From Novosphingobium sp. (GTDB lineage: Bacteria; Pseudomonadota; Alphaproteobacteria; Sphingomonadales; Sphingomonadaceae): 5,795 bases of DNA. Where the stretch lies: the NCBI GenBank assembly GCA_020853995.1, contig JADYXV010000360.1:1-5795 (forward strand). The letters run 5' to 3'. A program made the translations under genes and the position numbers. Below, piece by piece: positions 5,783 to 5,795 of this stretch; within the stretch, counting starts at the first letter, position 1, and the number at the start of each line of letters is the position of its first letter. The notes under the pieces are model-generated. The model made no database searches. It saw only the letters and a list, made by a program, of their open reading frames with translations, and was not told the origin of the DNA.

Positions 5783-5795
5783 TCGCCAGGGCTGA

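Overview
The window looks like a catabolic or accessory region of a betaproteobacterium, most likely of the order Burkholderiales (Bordetella, Achromobacter, Cupriavidus or a relative). This is inferred from three things: the high-GC codon use, a Bug/TctC-type periplasmic binding protein (a family greatly expanded in that order), and its pairing with acyl-CoA enzymes. No ribosomal RNA, tRNA, CRISPR array or replication origin was seen.

Left part (1-3631), all on the + strand. First comes the 3' part of an NDP-forming acyl-CoA synthetase (acetate--CoA ligase family), cut by the window edge. After 48 bases follows a secreted tripartite-tricarboxylate-transporter-type solute receptor (Bug family). 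After a further 280 bases without a recognisable gene there is a small MaoC-type (R)-specific enoyl-CoA hydratase. Together they suggest capture of a carboxylic acid, its activation to a CoA thioester and hydration of an enoyl-CoA intermediate. The substrate cannot be read from the sequence.

Right part (about 3643-5795) is a nested wreck of mobile DNA. An IS6-family element with an intact-looking transposase has a clear left end, but no good right inverted repeat. Just past its stop codon the sequence becomes the C-terminal coding part of a LysR-type regulator. That remnant is itself split by an IS630-family element whose ends can be placed to the base: 4438-5630, 1193 bp, flanked by the TA duplication of a CTAG target. 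Removing the element and one TA restores the LysR reading frame across the junction.

The IS630 transposase reads open from start to stop but carries two compensating one-base changes, an extra G near 4859 and a lost A in the A-run at 4922-4928. These replace about 21 residues of its DNA-binding region with out-of-frame sequence. No new defence or biosynthetic system is evident; the notable content is the layered insertion history and the cryptically damaged transposase.
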